Assembly (NCBI GenBank): GCA_025526935.1
Contig: JAHLKD010000005.1
Location: forward strand, 124,001 to 188,000
DNA from: Cladochytrium replicatum
Taxonomy: Eukaryota > Chytridiomycota > Chytridiomycetes > Cladochytriales > Cladochytriaceae
Direction: 5' to 3'
DNA: 64,000 nucleotides
The notes beneath the pieces were generated by a model. The model did no database searches. It worked only from the letters and a program-made list of their open reading frames with translations, and was not told where the DNA came from. Below, in pieces: positions 10,580-23,197 of the stretch (positions are counted from its first letter, which is position 1; each line of letters opens with the position of its first letter). The translations under genes and the position numbers were made by a program.

Positions 10580-11285
10580 CATCGCCGCCCTCGACTCATC
10601 AACCTCAACAGCCCCATCAACTGGATCCTGCTCTCGACGTTCGTGTGTCTGCTGCTGTCGCAGCCAAAACCATACAAAGCTCCACAACACCGAATGCATG
10701 CTGGTGGGTAAACTTCATCATTTCATTCTTATCCCAGCTCAATCTCCAATCCTTGAAGAGGTCATCGAACTCAAAGACTACACTCCAGCTCTCCGAATTT
10801 GACGAACTGAAGAGCAGAAAGATTTTCATAGGAGTGAATGGGAATGTGTGCGATGTCACTCGGGGTGCGTCGTTCTACGGTCCAGGAGGAATGTGCGGAA
10901 ACATTGCCGAACGCGATCATCTAGGTAATGAAGACTGGCCACATCGAACTGCACACCTGCAGTGTTGTGCATGACCTCACCAAAAATGGCTGACAGTAAG
11001 ATTATGCAATAGGGGACTCGCAAAGAATTCGTTCGATATCTCTATGGTAACTTCCCAAGACCAGGCCATTGACAAGCTGGAAGTGGCAGTCCCTGCGGGA
11101 TTGGGCAAACTTTTTCGAATCAAAGTAAGCTTGTCGGCGGAGTTTTGGGAGACTGGCGGCGCTGACAATCAGGTCCGTCTGGCTCTTGCTTGCGATCTGT
11201 AGGTATGATCACGTTGGATTCCTCATCGAGACGAGCATTGCCAATGAACTCCATTTCCTATTTCGTAAGCTCTGTATTAAGTGCC
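10580..11285 (+). pseudogene. DAP1/MAPR cytochrome b5-like protein, frame-broken
   Basis: Relic of a membrane-associated progesterone receptor family protein, a heme-binding cytochrome b5-like protein (yeast Dap1) that supports P450s of sterol synthesis at the ER. A hydrophobic anchor reads INWILLSTFVCLLLSQ near 10616. Then VIELKDYTPA is followed in another frame by LSEFDELKSRKIFIG, then VTRGASFYGPGGM, NRGLAKNSFD, IDKLE and, again in another frame, SLRDWANFFESK and YDHVGFLIE after an intron. A frame change of two bases lies at about 10788-10793 inside a TC repeat, and a second, with loss of several residues, at about 11091-11095. The homologous blocks abut, so introns cannot explain the shifts. 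Confidence 0.7.
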
Positions 11286-11480
11286 AAGCATAACAAATAT
11301 GACAGACGTATCAGCGCTTTTTGTATCCCATATAGTTAAAGAACCTTTCCATAGCTTGATACCATCCACCAATCGCGTGCCCACCAACCCCACCAATGGC
11401 AGTCGTGCCTCACAATCATCAAAATCAATCGCTCTCCCCCTTCACAAACTCCACTTTTCCGTCGCTGACCACCATCTGCT

Positions 11481-14134
11481 ATGGATCAATGGGTTCAGAA
11501 ACGTGCCGTCGCCCTCTTCGCGTACAACTCTGGTGTTGACATGGACCTCGTCATGGACGAGGGCGACCCCATCCTTGTCACTGGTGTGGAGAACGACGAG
11601 TGGTGGAACGGCAAGAACCTGTCCACAAAGAAGTTCGGCTCGTTCCCAAAGGAATTTGTCCGTCTGGTCCCGGATCCTTTCGCGGAGGCCGTCGGTGAAT
11701 TGGCTGCGACAACATCAAGTCCCACAGACGTCAACTCTGAAACAAACCCTTTTGCGAGGGACGCTCCTGCTGCAACCGCTCGCTCTATTTCTCAGCCTGA
11801 AAGCGAATCCGCTGGAACAAGGTTCATCATGCCCGCCCCTGAAACTGAGACTCGCACTGTGACGGAGCGAATCAACCCTGATGGCTCTCGTTCCATCGTT
11901 ACCACAATTACTAAGAAAGTTCTGACGACTGTTACGAAACCGAATACACATTCGGCGCAGATTCCAACGCCGGCGGCGACCCCGCCAAAGGTTACCACAA
12001 CTGCTCCCAAGCCCCCGCCGAAGCTCACAACCACCACGACCCCTGGCGTGAGGCCTCCGATGCCTCCCCGGCCTGTGGGGCATGGTACAGCTTCAAGCTG
12101 GGCCCCCACGGTTGACGATGTGATTACTCGATTAGAGTGTGAACCAGGAAGAACGGATGTAGAAATGGAATTCTAACAAGTTATTGCAGGTCAATCAAGA
12201 CGGTACGAGCTCATGGAAAGGACAAACTTGTTTGGACGCCAGACCAGTTCGTGGCCATCGATTTGTACTGCAAGAATTCGCCTGCTGGAGTCAACCATGA
12301 CATGGACAAACTTGTCAACTACCTCTCAGCATTCCCAGGCGAGAAGACTCAACTGAACAAGCTCCGGTCAGTACTGATGATCGCTGGTGATACCACACTT
12401 CAAAGCTAACCACCGCTGAAGCACTGTTTATGCCTGGGTCTGTACGCACATAGAATACGATGTTGCGGGATACCTTTCTGGAAAGTTCGGTGGCAACGAT
12501 CCTCTGAAAACCGGAACGGCAGTTTGCGCTGGATACTCGAAACTGTTCAGGGATCTGTCGCACGCTCTTGGTGTCACGGAAGTGATTGTTATTGAAGGAT
12601 CAGGACGTGGGGCCGGAAGGTATTCCGAGGAGTATCAAACTTAAGATGTGTTTGCTGATACTATGTGACATAACAGTGCCCCTGGCGATCCTTGCATCGA
12701 TCCTTACGACCACGCCTGGAACGCTGTTCTTCTCGAGAACGGAGAACATCGCTTCATTGAGAGCACTTGGGGCGCCACCAATCTTGCGAGTATGTCATTG
12801 CTCTTGGGCTATATGCGAACTAAACTCATGTTTTACATTGCTCTATAGCCCGAAAGTTTACCTACAACTTTACAAACCAGTGGTTCTTGGTGAGATAATG
12901 CTGTTCGCGTATGTTGTGTTCAATTCTAAAGAGCGATGTAGATGAAACCGAAGGATTTTATTTACACCCATTTCCCGGAGAATCCTCAATACCAGTACCT
13001 CGAAAGCCCGATATCAGTCGACGAGTACCTCTCGCTCCCGTACATGCCCGATGCATCCGCTTTCGATATTCACTACAAGATGATCGCCCCCCGTGGCGAT
13101 TCTATGCTCTCCGTGCTTGATGCGGATCCCAAAACCAACGAGGTTTACGTGGAGATCTCCGTCCCGATCCACACGATTGACGTGGACGGATTCGACGTCA
13201 GTGCGTCAATGTTCATGCCATGCCAAATGCTTCCACCTGCTCGTCCAACCGTAAGCCGAACGGATATATTTGCCAAACCTCAGTTTTAATCGTTTCTCGT
13301 CTTAGAACCCGCATAAACCACTCGTGTGGAGCCAGAGCGTAAACTGGAAGAACCGTGTCAACATCCTTGACCGCGGACACAAACACCCCATGTTTGAAAT
13401 CGTCCATCCGAGCCCGTGCAACCGGTTCTACATCTGGCGATTCGTCGCGATCGCGCCGCCCGGGGCCGAAGCTGGTTTTGTCGTGGTGTATCTCAGCCAC
13501 GTCGAGAAGATGCGAAAGTACGGCGTGAAGAAGGGCGACGGGAGCTTTCACTACGATCCGAACGACCCGCGATGCAACCACCCCGGCGTGAAGGCCGAGG
13601 ACGTGCACAGAACGCTGGCGTATTTCAGGGTCGAGTGTGCACCCGGTGCAGCACCGGTCGCTCACCGCAAGATGGTCCAGATGCACGTTCCTCCTATATC
13701 TGATCTCACTGAATCTGACATTCTTCCTTGATCACAGGTTCAACGGCACCAAACTCCCCGCGGGTATTTCACGCATGGTCCTCTGCGAGCCCATCGTGGC
13801 GACGATCAATGCGGACGAAGACGTGCACTTCAAAGTCGGGGCCTTGTTCACGGATGCCCCGGGTCTGCCGAGCGACAATCTTCCTCTAGGACCCACCGGG
13901 CTCCCGAAAGCCGACGCCTTTGTGCTTTATTACGGCGGTGGCGCAGGGAAACCGCCCGTGATGACGGTGATGGTGAAGGAGAAGGAGGAGAAGTGGCCCG
14001 GGGGCGCTACTATGGTGTATTATTGCGCGACGACAAAGGTCCCCAGCGGCGCGGGGACGATCAATGCGGCGGCTTTCTTCGCGTCTGGGAATAGTTTCTC
14101 GTATCATCCGTTTGTGACTTACAAGGTCGAATGA
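11481..14134 (+). CDS. SH3 plus transglutaminase-like protein, Cyk3/kyphoscoliosis type
   Basis: 739-residue protein with exons 11481-12136, 12190-12366, 12422-12619, 12677-12789, 12849-12889, 12942-13250, 13306-13634 and 13738-14134; every phase closes. An SH3 domain occupies residues about 8-65 (ALFAYNSG, DEWWNGKN, GSFPKEFV). A Thr/Pro-rich linker follows, then a transglutaminase-like domain near residues 240-380 and a long C-terminal region as in Cyk3 and Ky/hillarin proteins. Cyk3 links the actomyosin ring to chitin synthesis during cytokinesis. In this copy the Cys of TAVCAGYSK (about 313) and His of YDHAWNAV (about 357) are present, but the third position reads FIESTWGA, with Glu-Ser where most family members have an Asp. 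It may therefore be an inactive or altered member. Assignment to Cyk3 specifically is inference from the architecture. Confidence 0.85.
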
Positions 14135-15398
14135 TCGAGTTTTGCATGTACACATTATGTTCAGTTCCTGCTTAACTTTTCTGTGCTTTCGCATTGTCGC
14201 TTGTCGTGGAAATCATGGGATGTACCCATGTCCCCGTGTATCTATTCATGAAGATATCAAAGTTTCGAGAAACAGGCATTTGTGAAGTACAATGACCAAC
14301 GCCACTACCAGGCTTGCGCTGAGAAGGCTTCAGCAAAAGTACCCACTCCATGGTCAGACAACAGGATAAGAACTCATCGTCACATAGAACGCCTTGCCCC
14401 AATGCAATCGATGATAATGTGTAGCTTAAATAGCTGGAAACGGTCATGGAAAGATGGAAAGGCACAGAAAATATCGGGTATGATTGGATAGAAAGAGAAA
14501 AACCTGCACTGAGCAGATGAACGGGTGATCCGAAGTCAACTTCACGACATCGCTTGTTGTGAACTATTTTTGGAAAAACAACACTTTTCAACAACCAACC
14601 ATTTTCCGGTGGCAATGAATCCTTGTTTAGTATTTGCTCTTGTGATCTTCTCCGAAAACAACAAATTTGTTCCCTATTTGTGTTTCAGACCATCCGATGC
14701 CTTGGGCGTCCTCCCTATTTAAGCCCTGGTTACTCACCTTGCAGCGACACAATGTTTGAATACGAGAGCAGCTGTAATTCTCAAGATTATATGAGGTCAC
14801 TAACTATCCTAGTTTGAGAGGATTTCTCACACAAGGAGTGTTGGTGGTTGCTCATCTACTCTCCTGCACGTTTACACTGTTGCACCATCTCTTTATTGCT
14901 CCTCTTCAAGTCTGTTAAGACGGGGGCATGATCCCACCTCCCTATTATGATACCGTCAATTTGTTAGTTAGTAAATTCTCTTGTACTTCGCAGTTCTCTT
15001 GATCTTGCGAAGTTCAAAGAGAATTTCCAGCTGTTATGGGAAGTTCTTCCGGAGTGTAATCCTCCTCACTGCTACGTCAGGACTCTCTCGTTGATCTAAG
15101 TGAATAGAAGTGAAAAATTTAGAGTAAGTTATTTCTGGTTGGCCAGAATATTACAACACTGCCCCAAAATTTTTATCGTACCCACTGTCTTGGAAGAAAC
15201 CTCGCTTGATCCTGCAAAACAGCCATTTTATTGGTGAGGAAATATGAATAACTTTGCTTGTCATCTGTCAACCTCAAACCTTTTCTGTATATTTCACACC
15301 GCCCACCTCCATCTTGACACTAATTTCTTGACTCGCGGGAGACGACGGTTAACCGTTAGAAAATGAAGAAACAAATACATACACCTCATTCCAAACAA
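14135..15398. other. Long intergenic region, no gene seen
   Basis: About 1.26 kb between the Cyk3-like gene and the second WW-repeat relic. A 147-residue minus-strand frame at 14172-14615 resembles nothing and is not supported. I see AT-rich sequence and scattered short repeats only. Confidence 0.5.
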
Positions 15399-15960
15399 AT
15401 GAGTTTACCATTCGAGGTGGTAGATGAGTTTACCTTGGAGTTGGTAGAATCGATCAATCTTCTAGCTGGGTTCTCCACGCACGCAAAGCATTTCTTTGCC
15501 GGACATTTTCCCTGGCAACATTAACTGATTCGCCTTCTTTCCATCGATGGATAAATCGAGCACCTGGCTATCTTTATATACTTTACCTTACCAAAATCAG
15601 CATGATTGGACTGCACATATTCAAAACAAGCAGTTGATTCGGCCGGTGTGAAAGGGCGGTTTGGATGCGCTGATTTCGTGGAGCAGCAGCGGACTTCCCC
15701 TTCGTTGGTCCGCTCGGGCGATGGATGAAGCGAAAAGCTCGCACACACTCAATTGGTGGTGCTGGAGTTAAATTGGACTACACGGTCAAAGACTTTGGCA
15801 AGCTTTAACTGTGGACGTTTTGGAGTGGTGGCGATCTAGTGGTCGCGACTTGAAATGGTCAGAGGGAGGGCTAGTCCATGCTTGTAAAACATTCATGAAG
15901 AAGCTTTCGGTTGCTGTATTGGCACGGTTTATGGTTTGTTGGAAAGGGGTGATTGTGGCT
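15399..15960 (+). pseudogene. Second WW-repeat family relic
   Basis: A second, more decayed copy of the family at 9.7 kb. It opens at 15399 with MSLPFEVVDEFTLELVES, which matches the MSLPIEIIDELL opening of the first copy. Near 15815 a single repeat unit reads VDVLEWWRSSGRDLKWSE, preceded in another frame by GVKLDYTVKDFGKL. Frames change between blocks and stops are frequent, so no intact protein is encoded. Having two relics 6 kb apart on the same strand suggests local duplication followed by decay. Confidence 0.5.
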
Positions 15961-16195
15961 TAGTTCGTGTTTTGGAATGCTCGCTCCATTGACATCCCCT
16001 TCGGACGGGTGGAGGAAATCTGTGATCCAGACTGCAAAGAGGTGCGGGAATAATGGAATCCCATAAGCATTTTTCTCTGAACCTTAAATAAAGGCAACAC
16101 GAAAAGATCCTTGACTCGGCATTCACAGTTGTGCCAGATGAATCGAAATGGGCAACATCACTTGAGACATGTCCTGTTCGTGATATTCGTTTCTG

Positions 16196-19100
16196 ATGGA
16201 CTTCGCTCATTTCATCATCGCTGCTCTTTTTCAGAATACACCTTTTGTCTTGGTTGGATGTGCAACCAACTCCAACAACCTTTTGGTTCTCGAAAACAGC
16301 GCCCCAAATCGCTTGACATCAAATGAGAGCCCTGCTCCCTCGTGCTTACAGGTTTGCTCATCATTCAGCACTCCGAACAAAATTTTTTGCATGAGCGTAC
16401 ACGGAAAACAAATGATTGCCGGAGGCTCTAACGGACGTGTCGAGCTGTATGACGTTTCGTTGGCCAAGCTGGGAACGTCTGGTGGAGGCATTACCCACCA
16501 ACGCACATTTAAGATCGGTCCCGAAAGCCTTGTATATTATTCCACTTTCCGGCTCAGAGCTTAGACTGAGAATGCGTTTCAGGGAATGGTTCGAATTTCT
16601 CCACCCGGTGTTGTCAATGCGACTGTTAGGATTCAATCGGTTCAGTTTGCTACATCTGGATACGCTGCAAGTGCTGCCCCGATCACTTCAGGTACTTTTC
16701 TGGCGACATTTGCAAACTCGACCGTAGTGTGGGACGTGGAGAAGGGAATGAAAAGTTCCGTGCAAACAGTGAGATTATTTATCTTTAAATGTGACCAATG
16801 CTAACCTCGATTAAGAGCTCGAGCGATGCCGTTCGAAAAGCTGTCTGGAGCCCACACAGCCCTCAGGCAACTCTCATTGCATCTGGTGGTGTTGGGCGAC
16901 AGGTGAACGTATTCGATACACGAATGAACAGCAGTGATGGATCAAGCAAATCAGTATGCATTTCAAGGTTTTCTGGAACATTTAATGACTGTTTGTAGGC
17001 TTGGAGAGTCGAAAATGCGCATGATCTGTCTATCACTGATGTACAGTTCAACCCCTTCATCCCGTACTGGCTTGCAAGTTCTGGTAAACTTTTGCGTCTG
17101 ATTTCTGCATATTTCGCTAACCTACCGACGCAGGTGAGGATTGTGCAGTCAAAATCTGGGACCTTCGGTACAAGAAACACCCTGCAGCACGCATCGACGG
17201 ACATTATCGGAATGTGAACTCTGTAAGTGAAAATTAGCTCAAATACCATCATCAAATTGATTGATGAGACCGGGAAAGATGGCATGGTCACTCACCCATG
17301 CTGAAGTGCTATCGTCCGGAAGTGCAGATTGCACCTGGCGAGCTTTTTCTTTCAATCAGCACAGCGTAGTTCCCCGCCATTTGTCTCCGAATGCTTTTGT
17401 TGGATGTCCTGCATCTGAGTGGAACGGCCAAGATGCCGAAAGAATTCTTCACGAAAACGCCATCGCTGTGGGTGCAAAACTGATTGGAGAGTCTTGGGAT
17501 GGAGCAACTGCACCTGTCATTGATGGTGAGTGCTGTTCTGCAGTTTTTGTGGAGTTTCTGACGCGTTTAAAAGTCAAGGCATCACCGACTCACGCTGATG
17601 CGTTCTACTCGCTTTCAGCAGTTGGAGAAGTTTCAGTACACACACTTCGTTCTGAGCTCTGGGAACAGTTGACCCAACATACGTGAGAACTAAGCTCGGA
17701 CGAGATGGATCTATCATTGATTCTCTAATTCAGATTTGCACAAGCAAAGAATCCGTGTGAGCACGAAGTTGAATGCAAAGTTTATGCTCGTGAAATGACA
17801 TCAGCATATCAAGCGTACCTCCAAGCTTCAAAGTCACATAGACCGAGTCCAGTGGCACCTGTTCAAACAACAATCGCCATTGCACCCAGGCCAAGCACAG
17901 TATCAGCACTGAGCGTAATTAGCACCACCGGAACGACAGTGAACCCACCTGCCATTGGGTTTCACTCGAACAACCCTACACCAATTAAGAGAACTCCATT
18001 GGTTGTAGAGCACGAGGGCCATCTGATTGATCTCTGTACCCCTCGAGGAGCCGTTGAACCTGAATCTTGGAAGTTTCCAAACTGTGATGAGAATACCGAC
18101 CTTGTGAAAGGAAAAGGAACTAAGAAGATAAATGAAGCTGAAGAAAGCTCTGACCACGCACTTGAACAAAATCCAGCGAGTGCGTTTAAGGGGGACTTGA
18201 CACTCTTCACAAAGTTTTTGCCACCGAAATATGGGGAATTTACCCAGTGGTTGGATATGGTACATTTAAGATGTAGCAACTTGCAGGTCGAGTGTTTAAT
18301 CTTAAACTAGATTCCTCCAAAGCAGAAATTGGAATTTGAGCTTGCGGTTCTGCGGTACAATATTGTACAGGATTCCCACAAAGGAGCAATCCAAAGTATC
18401 TTAAACACAGAGAAGTATGGGGATAGATGATCGAAAAGCAATTTCTCAATCTATTTTTTGTCGAAGAATGGTGATCAAAGGAATGGAAGCAGATCCAACA
18501 TACATGGATGGAGAAACGCTAACAGTAAGGTCAACCACGGAAACACAGCTTTCAGCTTATTATCAATCCAGTGTATAGTTGAGGCGATTCTTCCATTGGA
18601 TTTCGCAAGAGGGCTTTCCTTCGCTGTCCGCATAGCTGAAGTTTTCGAGGACACGCCGTCCCGAAATTTTGTGGATTTGGCAGAGATGTTGTTGATGCTT
18701 ATCTTCCCCACTGTCTACGATGATGAAGTCTGGCTTGGACACGGCAATTCTGGTGTCGATCAAGGTGTCAAATTTGATAAAGGCAAAGACCCGAACCGGG
18801 CAAGATCATCAATGGCGAAGAAGGAGGATCCAGCAAAATCCAATGCCAATACTCTTATTAGGTGCCTCTTGAAGACTAAGGAAATGCAGATCAAGAAGTA
18901 CATTGAGTTCAAACACAAAGGCTTGCCTATCTGCAAAGGCTCTGAACCATTCATCAAGTCTCCTACCAGTGGACTATTGCCCGCAACTGCCCCAACACCG
19001 GCCGTGACGGCGATGAAAGGCGGATCTGCTCTGGGTCACGGCATGGATACTAGCGCTAGCGCCAGGCCCAGTGTTGCAGGACTTGGACCAGGATCGGGTG

Positions 19101-20625
19101 GGTCTGGGAAACGTGACCGCAGCGAGAGTTTGGGAACAAAAGACAAAAAGGGTGGTGTCGTGGCAGCTGTACCCGTGGTCAACGGAGCGGCAACGATGGA
19201 CGAATGGAGAACGATGATGTTTGAAGTCATACTCTCAAACCCAAAGCTGGTGATGTTCATGATCAAAAGAGAGATGTGAGTTGCAGAGGACTTGTGCTAT
19301 TCAGTCTCTAAATCTCTGGCAGGTCTCTGTTGAAAATTGCAACGAAGAGCAGTGAAACAATGGACGAGGAAGTGATTCGGCTCTTTACTGCGGCGGGATT
19401 GTCAGCTCCAAGTGGAAGTACAGCGAGCAGCAGTGAAGCGAAGCAAGGCGGAGGATCAACTGCAAGTTCACCAAGTGGAGTTGGGCCAACAACAACAGCT
19501 TTAAGTGGGTTGAGCCCGCCTGGACCTTCGCTCTCGCCCCATCACCATGAAATGAAGCGAAGCGCATCAGCCGTGTCGACATTGAGCACTGTTGCAGGAC
19601 CAAAGCAAAGTCCCTCATTCCTGTCGGGTACAAAATTTGGTGCAGGCACCGCCAACGCAACAGCTGCTGGGCTTGCCGATCGTACAATCTCCGCACACTC
19701 AAACAGGGTGCACCTTGAGGCTCTACTGGCGAAGAATCGCTTTGAGGAACTTTTTTCAGTAGGGATCGATCTATTAACGGTGCGTGAATGTAATGTCATT
19801 CCCTCATATTTTTCTAAAACAACTTGTAGCTCTGCGTACCCTACGACTTTGCGCATGGGATATTCCGTCTTATGGATACAGAAGCTCTTCCCAAGTTACG
19901 CACACATATTGACTCACTGCATAAAGAAGCGAACAGCTTCCTTGAAAAAGCTGGTCAAGCTCACCAACAGCAAACTAGTGGAATGACGCACCCTGGTGGT
20001 GCCGCCATGGGATCCGTGCAAGCAATGACTGGAATCGGCGCAACGTTGGTGAACGGCACCAAAGTGTTCAAAACTGGCTTGACTGTGGCAGTCAGGGTTG
20101 GAGCAGTACTGGCCCAAGCACAGGACACCAACGGAAAACTGCTGAACTCTGCTCTGATCTTTGCAGAAGGTGACTCCCAGGACTCCAAGTTTACATCTTT
20201 TGTTGAGAGAGTGCATAAATTGCTCACTCAAGCGGTCGTGTGAGTTCCGAGAATCTTACCTCGTGTGCATCTGGGTCATCTCATGTTCCTTGTTTAGCCA
20301 ACTGAGCCCGGCACTCTTTAGCATGCTTGAGACAATGGAACGAATTCTAGGAAGAGCAGGCGACAAAGGAACATACACAAAGTACGTATACCAAATTTCA
20401 TGAGATTGACGAATTTGCTGACATCTTTGTAATAGAGAGGCAGCACAGACGATCCGAGAAGTGGTCATGGAATCGCTTCGCTTGTTTCCGCGTTCAGCCT
20501 CTGAACGCCGGGCTGCCGTATCGTCAATTGCTAGCTCACAGCCGCTATACGAAGAGCTTGCCAGTGTTGGGGATCGCTTAAACAAGTACATCAACCCAAT
20601 TAGGAGCGTTGCTGAGCTGCAGTAG
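16196..20625 (+). CDS. Large WD40-repeat protein of unknown function
   Basis: 1256-residue protein built from 14 exons: 16196-16531, 16583-16768, 16816-16953, 16999-17083, 17134-17222, 17279-17682, 17734-18259, 18311-18414, 18467-18524, 18572-19275, 19323-19779, 19830-20239, 20298-20381 and 20436-20625. All phases close. The N-terminal 400 residues hold WD40-type blades: GGSNGRVELYDV, TFANSTVVWDVEKG, ASGGVGRQVNVFDTR, WLASSGEDCAVKIWDLR and VLSSGSADCTWRAFSF. The rest is helical and low-complexity, with conserved-looking blocks FTKFLPPKYGEFTQWLDM, AILPLDFARGLSFAVRIAEV and a C-terminal LEALLAKNRFEELFSVGIDL region. I do not recognise the family. The start at 16196 is uncertain because an open stretch reading SLETCPVRDI precedes it in another frame. 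Confidence 0.75.
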
Positions 20626-20739
20626 AAATCGGAAAATGTGTTTCACTGTCACTTTCAAAATACTGTTCAATCCATTTATTGCCCTACGTATCGGTCTAAC
20701 TCAGGAAGGGTTTGATACGATCAACCTGTTATTTAACTC

Positions 20740-22673
20740 TTAGTCGCCGAATTCATCCGTGTCCTTGAAACCTGCTCCGAACAATTTCTTATCAATGGGA
20801 CCTGTGGAAATTAGGTGAACAAAAACATATCAGCTGGGATTTTCTCTAACTCACCAACAGGGCTAAGGAGTCATTCATCGCACAGCGACGAAAAGAAAAG
20901 AAATACGATCAGCATTTGCACTAACTGGATCTAAATTTGCCCACCTTTTCGTTGTCCATCCAAACTTATAGACCGTATTCGTAGCGCTGAAATTTTGTCC
21001 ACCTTCTTTAAGCCAGCCTGGCGTTTGTCCATTTTCTTGGTTTCCAGCAACCGGCAATAACTTTTGACCATCCCATCTGAATGCTTCGAAGAAATTCCAC
21101 GTATCCCAAGCTTCGCCTTCGTCCGTTTCGTCATTCGCAATACCACCAAATAACGGATGCGTCCCTGGCCACAGGTAGGTTGCGTGAGAGCCTGGTGCGA
21201 TGTACACAATCGGATGTGTTCCATCCATAAAGGAAACAGTATTCCAAGCATATTCGTAGCCAGATTCATGCTGAGCCAAATACAGTCTAAAATCTCGGCA
21301 ATTGGCCTCTGCAATGAAAATCGATTTCCCAAAACTCACCGCGCTGGAATTCCGTCCACCAATCTGACAGTAATGTGTTCCCAATCTCCGGCGTGGTCTC
21401 CCAAAATACTGTCCTTCTTGTTGTATGGATAGAAGAACCAATAGAATATGTCGACCGTGTAATCGTTTCTCTGATTCCAGAAGGCATAAACAGGATCCCT
21501 TGTCAAGTCCTTTTCACCAGTCCTGAACTTATCGTCAACTTTGGGGGTGAGATACCAGAACTTCCCGTTGTCGTCCCACACCCGGAGCGTGTTTTGAAGC
21601 TCAAAGGCCATGCTCGCTGGATAGTAGTCTTCTTTGCTGTATATCCAACCTCGCGGGGCATACTGTTTAATGAGATTCCTCATTCTCTCTTCTGAACCTT
21701 CGTTGGGATACTCGACACGGATGTCCGGCCGAGCGCGACGTTTAAGAGCCAAGCGATAGAAAAAGGTATCTCCGCATCTCTCGTGAAGATCCGTTGTGAA
21801 CACCCACGCCGTATCTGTGTTTGTGTTCCATGACTTCATGAGGGGGTCCCCATGCTTGATTGCGGATACAGTTTGAACGTACAGATCGCCTCGGGATAGG
21901 TCACTGATTGCCTTTTTCTGGACGCAGATGATCCTTTGCTGACAGCTGCCGTTGTCGCCGACAACCACACCCCCGGCAACGCCACCAATGGAACCGTTAG
22001 CGGGGTCGTAGCCTGCAGGACAAACCACTCCGTAGACCTGCACATCCGTAACAATCATGCGGCCGTCTTCTACCCAGAGAACGCCATTTTCCAGAGGCTC
22101 GTACTTGACATAAATGCCAACGTTGCGGTCTCCCGCCGATCCAACCAAATCCATATTCGAAGTGCTGAGACCCTGACCGCTGAAGTTGGGAACGTTGCGA
22201 AGATCATCCCCACTTGGGTCGCGCTCGACTTTTACGCCGGTGTAGTCCGACGGCGGGGAAACTCCACTGACGCCAAGATCAAAAACTAGGATATCTCTGA
22301 CCACCCATTTGTCACGATCAGCGACTGGAGGGTTTACTGGAGAAGCTCTACATGATAAGGTGAGGGTTCGTGCGTCGGCGCAAGTGCCAGAAACGTCAAT
22401 GGTTCGATCACTTGTAAAAGCATACACGGAGCCGCTGCCGAGATTGGTGTTTACATTGAAGATCTTGTAATCATTTGCTGGTATGGTATACAATGGTTTG
22501 TCGAATGGGCCCACAATGGTGACTGGTGTGCCGCAAGTATTTTGGACTGGAAGACTTTGTCCTGCTCTCTTGCCAAGACGATTGGTACTGTTGAACGAGT
22601 TTTCGCACAATGGGAGCCCGAATGTCAGCGGCAAAGCCGCCTGAAAGGCTAGTAGAATGAGTAGGATGCTCAT
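20740..22673 (-). CDS. Secreted Vps62-like (DUF946-type) protein
   Basis: 581-residue protein with exons 21340-22673, 20945-21286, 20855-20862 and 20740-20801; the third is an 8-base microexon and the phases close. It has a signal peptide (MSILLILLAFQAALPLTFG). The last third carries the Vps62-family signature: RDPVYAFWNQR, DIFYWFFYPYNKKD, LGDHAGDWEHITVRL, YIAPGSHATYLWPG and a terminal GPIDKKLFGAG block. Vps62 family members are linked to vacuolar sorting in yeast, but most are uncharacterised secreted or surface proteins. The N-terminal 280 residues form a separate domain that I cannot name, with several Cys pairs. Reading through the intron at 20863-20944 would end the protein early without the glycine-rich tail, which supports the microexon model. 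Confidence 0.82.
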
Positions 22674-23197
22674 TCTGGGGGGATTTCTCTAAGGAAGAGA
22701 TCTTTTTATTCATATCGAAGATGTCCGTGCAATGAGTGCACGCAGCAAAAAAATTTTCATGCCTATGAAAAGTTTGAGCAATAATACCATCGAACACTGG
22801 ACAAGCAAGGTTTGTTGCCTAGTTCTTTTGTCGGGTTTTATCAAGACCGTATTCAAATTATGAATCTGCGTGTAGCTCCACGTTGGCCTTCGGTGCCGTC
22901 TTTTCAATTGTAATTTGAGAAGATATTCTCTGAAAATTTATCCACTCCCATATTTGCCTTACGATCCAGAGGTACCCGTTTGCTCTCAGCTAGCGGGGAT
23001 CCCTCCCTTATACGATTTCCAACCTGGAAGACCAGGTCTATTTGTAATCTCCTAATATGGAGTAGGTAAAAATCGTCGTGTTCTAGCATGGATTCCGACT
23101 TAGAGGCGTTCAGCCGTGCATCTCACGCAACCCTCTCAAAATCTGTGGCTCTTGGTATCGCTTTTTCCCTTTGAGTCTATTCTAAGACCGCATGGCA
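22674..23197. other. Intergenic region, no gene seen
   Basis: About 520 bases upstream of the Vps62-like gene and downstream of the RUS gene. Short open frames show no family features. Confidence 0.5.

Noticed and set aside
14172-14615. 147-residue minus-strand open frame
   Set aside because: No motif, no neighbouring exon, composition like intergenic DNA.
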